From NCBI GenBank assembly GCA_016786965.1, contig JAEUVL010000413.1, positions 1 through 8,361 of the forward strand: a DNA stretch of 8,361 bases. Direction: 5' to 3'. Positions 6,897 through 8,361 of this stretch are shown one piece after another. The notes beneath the pieces are model-generated. The model searched no databases. It saw nothing but the letters and a program-made list of their open reading frames with translations, and was not told where the DNA came from. Source of the stretch: Chitinophagaceae bacterium (GTDB lineage: Bacteria; Bacteroidota; Bacteroidia; Chitinophagales; Chitinophagaceae). Position 1 is the first letter of the stretch; each line of letters begins with the position of its first letter. Both the position numbers and the translations under genes were made by a program.

Positions 6897-8361
6897 TTAT
6901 AATGCACTGGCCTTGATCCAACTCATTCTAGTGCCCGCAAAAATAGTAGCAGTATTACTTGACACGGTTGCCGCTTGCAAAGTGATATTTCCGGCCGTTG
7001 AAGAATTAGTGACCTGGAATGTCATTCTGAAAGTTACCCTAACGCCATTACCGGTGGCAAACGTTGAACCCAGTGTATTAATTGCAGTAATTAAACTCGG
7101 AGTGGGTGCAGTTGATAAGGAACTGCCTCCCAAATAAGCTTCACCTGAAATAGTACAGCCAGAAGGGGCTGCGATGGCTAATCTCATTCCTGAAGTGGAA
7201 GAAGCCTTACTGGCCGAGCCTTCAATCGTTACATAATAGCTCTCATTTGCACCAATGGCAAAACTGAGATTTGTATTGGTTGCAGAGGTTGATGATGTTG
7301 TAAAGTTGGAGGTCAGGCTTTCAGCATTTGCAGATTGTGTGGTTGTTGCAGGAACCCATGCAGCACCATTCCAGCTTAATACCTGTCCGCTGGTAGCGCC
7401 TGTAGTGGTGCCTAAAGGTGATCCATTGATTTTTGAAACTACCGTAGCCCCGAGGTCGCCGGTAACATCACCGGAAGCGTCTGCAGTTAAAGGAGCACTA
7501 GCTATGCCATTCACGGTACTTACTAACTGATTACTGCCGTTTTGAGTTAATGTGTTACTGTTAACCATATTTACGGAGGGGCCAGTAACACCATTTACTG
7601 TAGTAGTTATTGTATTAGCTGAACTTGTATTGCTTACACTGTTTACCGCTGTAGCTGTTTCCGAAACACCATTTACAATGGAAGTGATAATATTTGCATT
7701 ACTACTTAATATATTGGTTGTAGTTGCGGGTGCAGCTGTAGCCGGAACCCATGCTGTGCCGTTCCAGCTTAATACCTGCCCGCTGGTGGCGCTTGTTATA
7801 GTGCCTAACGGCGAGCCATTTATTTTGGAAACGACAGTTGCACCAAGATTGCCGGTTACATCACCACTGGTATTTGCCGTGAGTGCAGCCGTTGCCACTC
7901 CATTAACAGTACTTATCAACTGGTTGGTGGCGTTTTGTGTCAGCGTATTAGTGTTGATCATATTTACCGGGGAACCGATAATGCCATTCACCGTGGTCGT
8001 TAAGGTATTGGCAGTACTGGTATTACTTACGCTATTTACTGCAGGTGCAGTTACAGAAACGCCATTTACAACTGATGTAATGATATTGGCAGCACTGCTG
8101 ATGGTATGTGTGGTAGTCACCGGTGCCGCTGCGGCGGGGGTCCATGCCGTTCCATTCCAGGAAAGGACCTGCCCGTTGGTTGGTGTTGTGACCGAAATAG
8201 CATTCCCCTGTAATTTGTTTGCATTCCAGTAGGCACCGGCATTATTGATCGTCGCTATATTATATACTGTAGTAACGGCAGCGGTGGAAGATGCAGTCAC
8301 TGTACTTATTTTATTATTGAAAATAGTCCAGTCTGCTGAAGAAAGTGTTCCGCTGCTGTTA
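6897..8361 (-). CDS. Repeat-built fibre-like surface/tail-fibre-type protein (partial, 5' end missing)
   Basis: The window holds the last 488 codons including the stop. The frame is open to the window edge, so the true start lies outside; a GTG at 8300 is internal. The visible N-terminal part reads SSGTLSSADWTIFNNK, a motif common in phage tail-fibre and bacterial fibre proteins. Two 131-residue repeats follow, each opening with (N/S)GQVLSWNGTAW, carrying three VNG triplets 26 and 28 residues apart, and ending with SGDVTG-LGATVVSKINGSPLG. A third copy stops after its first 15 residues. The rest (about 148 residues) is a different, Ser/Thr-rich, probably beta-sandwich domain ending in FAGTRMSWIKASAL. 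Composition is extremely rich in Ser, Thr, Asn, Ala and Val, with almost no Cys and few charged residues. It is likely an extracellular trimeric fibre or adhesin. No Peptidase_S74 autochaperone or type IX secretion tail is recognisable. Confidence 0.85.
   Translation of the reverse strand, partial: NSSGTLSSADWTIFNNKISTVTASSTAAVTTVYNIATINNAGAYWNANKLQGNAISVTTPTNGQVLSWNGTAWTPAAAAPVTTTHTISSAANIITSVVNGVSVTAPAVNSVSNTSTANTLTTTVNGIIGSPVNMINTNTLTQNATNQLISTVNGVATAALTANTSGDVTGNLGATVVSKINGSPLGTITSATSGQVLSWNGTAWVPATAAPATTTNILSSNANIITSIVNGVSETATAVNSVSNTSSANTITTTVNGVTGPSVNMVNSNTLTQNGSNQLVSTVNGIASAPLTADASGDVTGDLGATVVSKINGSPLGTTTGATSGQVLSWNGAAWVPATTTQSANAESLTSNFTTSSTSATNTNLSFAIGANESYYVTIEGSASKASSTSGMRLAIAAPSGCTISGEAYLGGSSLSTAPTPSLITAINTLGSTFATGNGVRVTFRMTFQVTNSSTAGNITLQAATVSSNTATIFAGTRMSWIKASAL
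7347..7391 (-). repeat. Partial third repeat (first 15 residues only)
   Basis: SGQVLSWNGAAWVPA repeats the opening of units 1 and 2 at the exact 131-residue period. After this the sequence changes to the C-terminal domain. The segment therefore acts as the junction between the repeat shaft and the terminal domain. Confidence 0.85.
7392..7784 (-). repeat. 131-residue coding repeat, unit 2
   Basis: The second complete 393-nt unit encodes SGQVLSWNGTAW through SPLGTTTGAT and abuts unit 1 directly. Inside it the VNG triplets recur 26 and 28 residues apart, exactly as in unit 1, which suggests a regular beta-rich substructure within each repeat. Confidence 0.9.
7785..8177 (-). repeat. 131-residue coding repeat, unit 1
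   Basis: This 393-nt unit encodes the first complete repeat of the fibre-like protein, from NGQVLSWNGTAW to SPLGTITSAT. By my count it shares about 101 of 131 residues with unit 2, with no insertions or deletions. Many third-position differences are visible at the DNA level, so the duplication is not recent. Confidence 0.9.

Noticed and set aside
7347..8177. CRISPR-like or tandem noncoding repeat
   Set aside because: The period is 393 nt, a multiple of three, in an open frame with protein-level conservation, so it is a coding module and not a CRISPR array.
7552..8232. Long plus-strand frame antisense to the fibre gene (226 aa)
   Set aside because: It is open only because the repeat DNA lacks stops on the opposite strand. 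Its sequence is the antisense of the repeats and resembles no protein.

Overview
The window looks like chromosome of a member of the Bacteroidota, probably Chitinophagaceae or a close relative. The reasons are moderately low GC, A/T-rich leaders with almost no Shine-Dalgarno sites, a compact zeaxanthin-type carotenoid cluster containing its own type I isopentenyl-diphosphate isomerase, and a lipoprotein signal followed by a Ser/Lys/Asp-rich stretch. The taxonomic placement is inferred from these traits and not from any database search.

Positions 1-3407, plus strand, hold a carotenoid cluster in the order crtI (only the last 22 codons), crtB, idi, crtZ, crtY. Together they would isomerise IPP/DMAPP (Idi), condense two GGPP to phytoene (CrtB), desaturate it to lycopene (CrtI), cyclise it to beta-carotene (CrtY) and hydroxylate both rings to zeaxanthin (CrtZ). 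crtI, crtB and idi are packed tightly (18 and 4 nt gaps). The gaps before crtZ (80 nt) and crtY (194 nt) are wider. No GGPP synthase, ketolase or regulator lies in this window.

Positions 3370-6429, minus strand and convergent with crtY, hold a possible 48-codon small ORF overlapping the crtY 3' end, a 145-aa four-helix membrane protein of unknown function, a 353-aa protein with features of the nitrobindin/THAP4-like heme-binding beta-barrel group, and a secreted lipoprotein DNA/RNA non-specific endonuclease (DRGH motif). A strong intrinsic terminator (5469-5500) ends the endonuclease transcript, so the last two genes are probably separate units.

Positions 6430-6896 are an AT-rich stretch with no convincing gene. 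Positions 6897-8361, minus strand, hold the 3' part of a gene for a fibre-like surface or tail-fibre-type protein. It has two full 131-residue repeats, the start of a third, and a distinct C-terminal domain. Its 5' end lies beyond the window.

Most of the window is ordinary for this group. The repeat-built fibre protein and the long nitrobindin-like protein are the parts most worth a second look. I see no clear evidence of a new multi-gene system.
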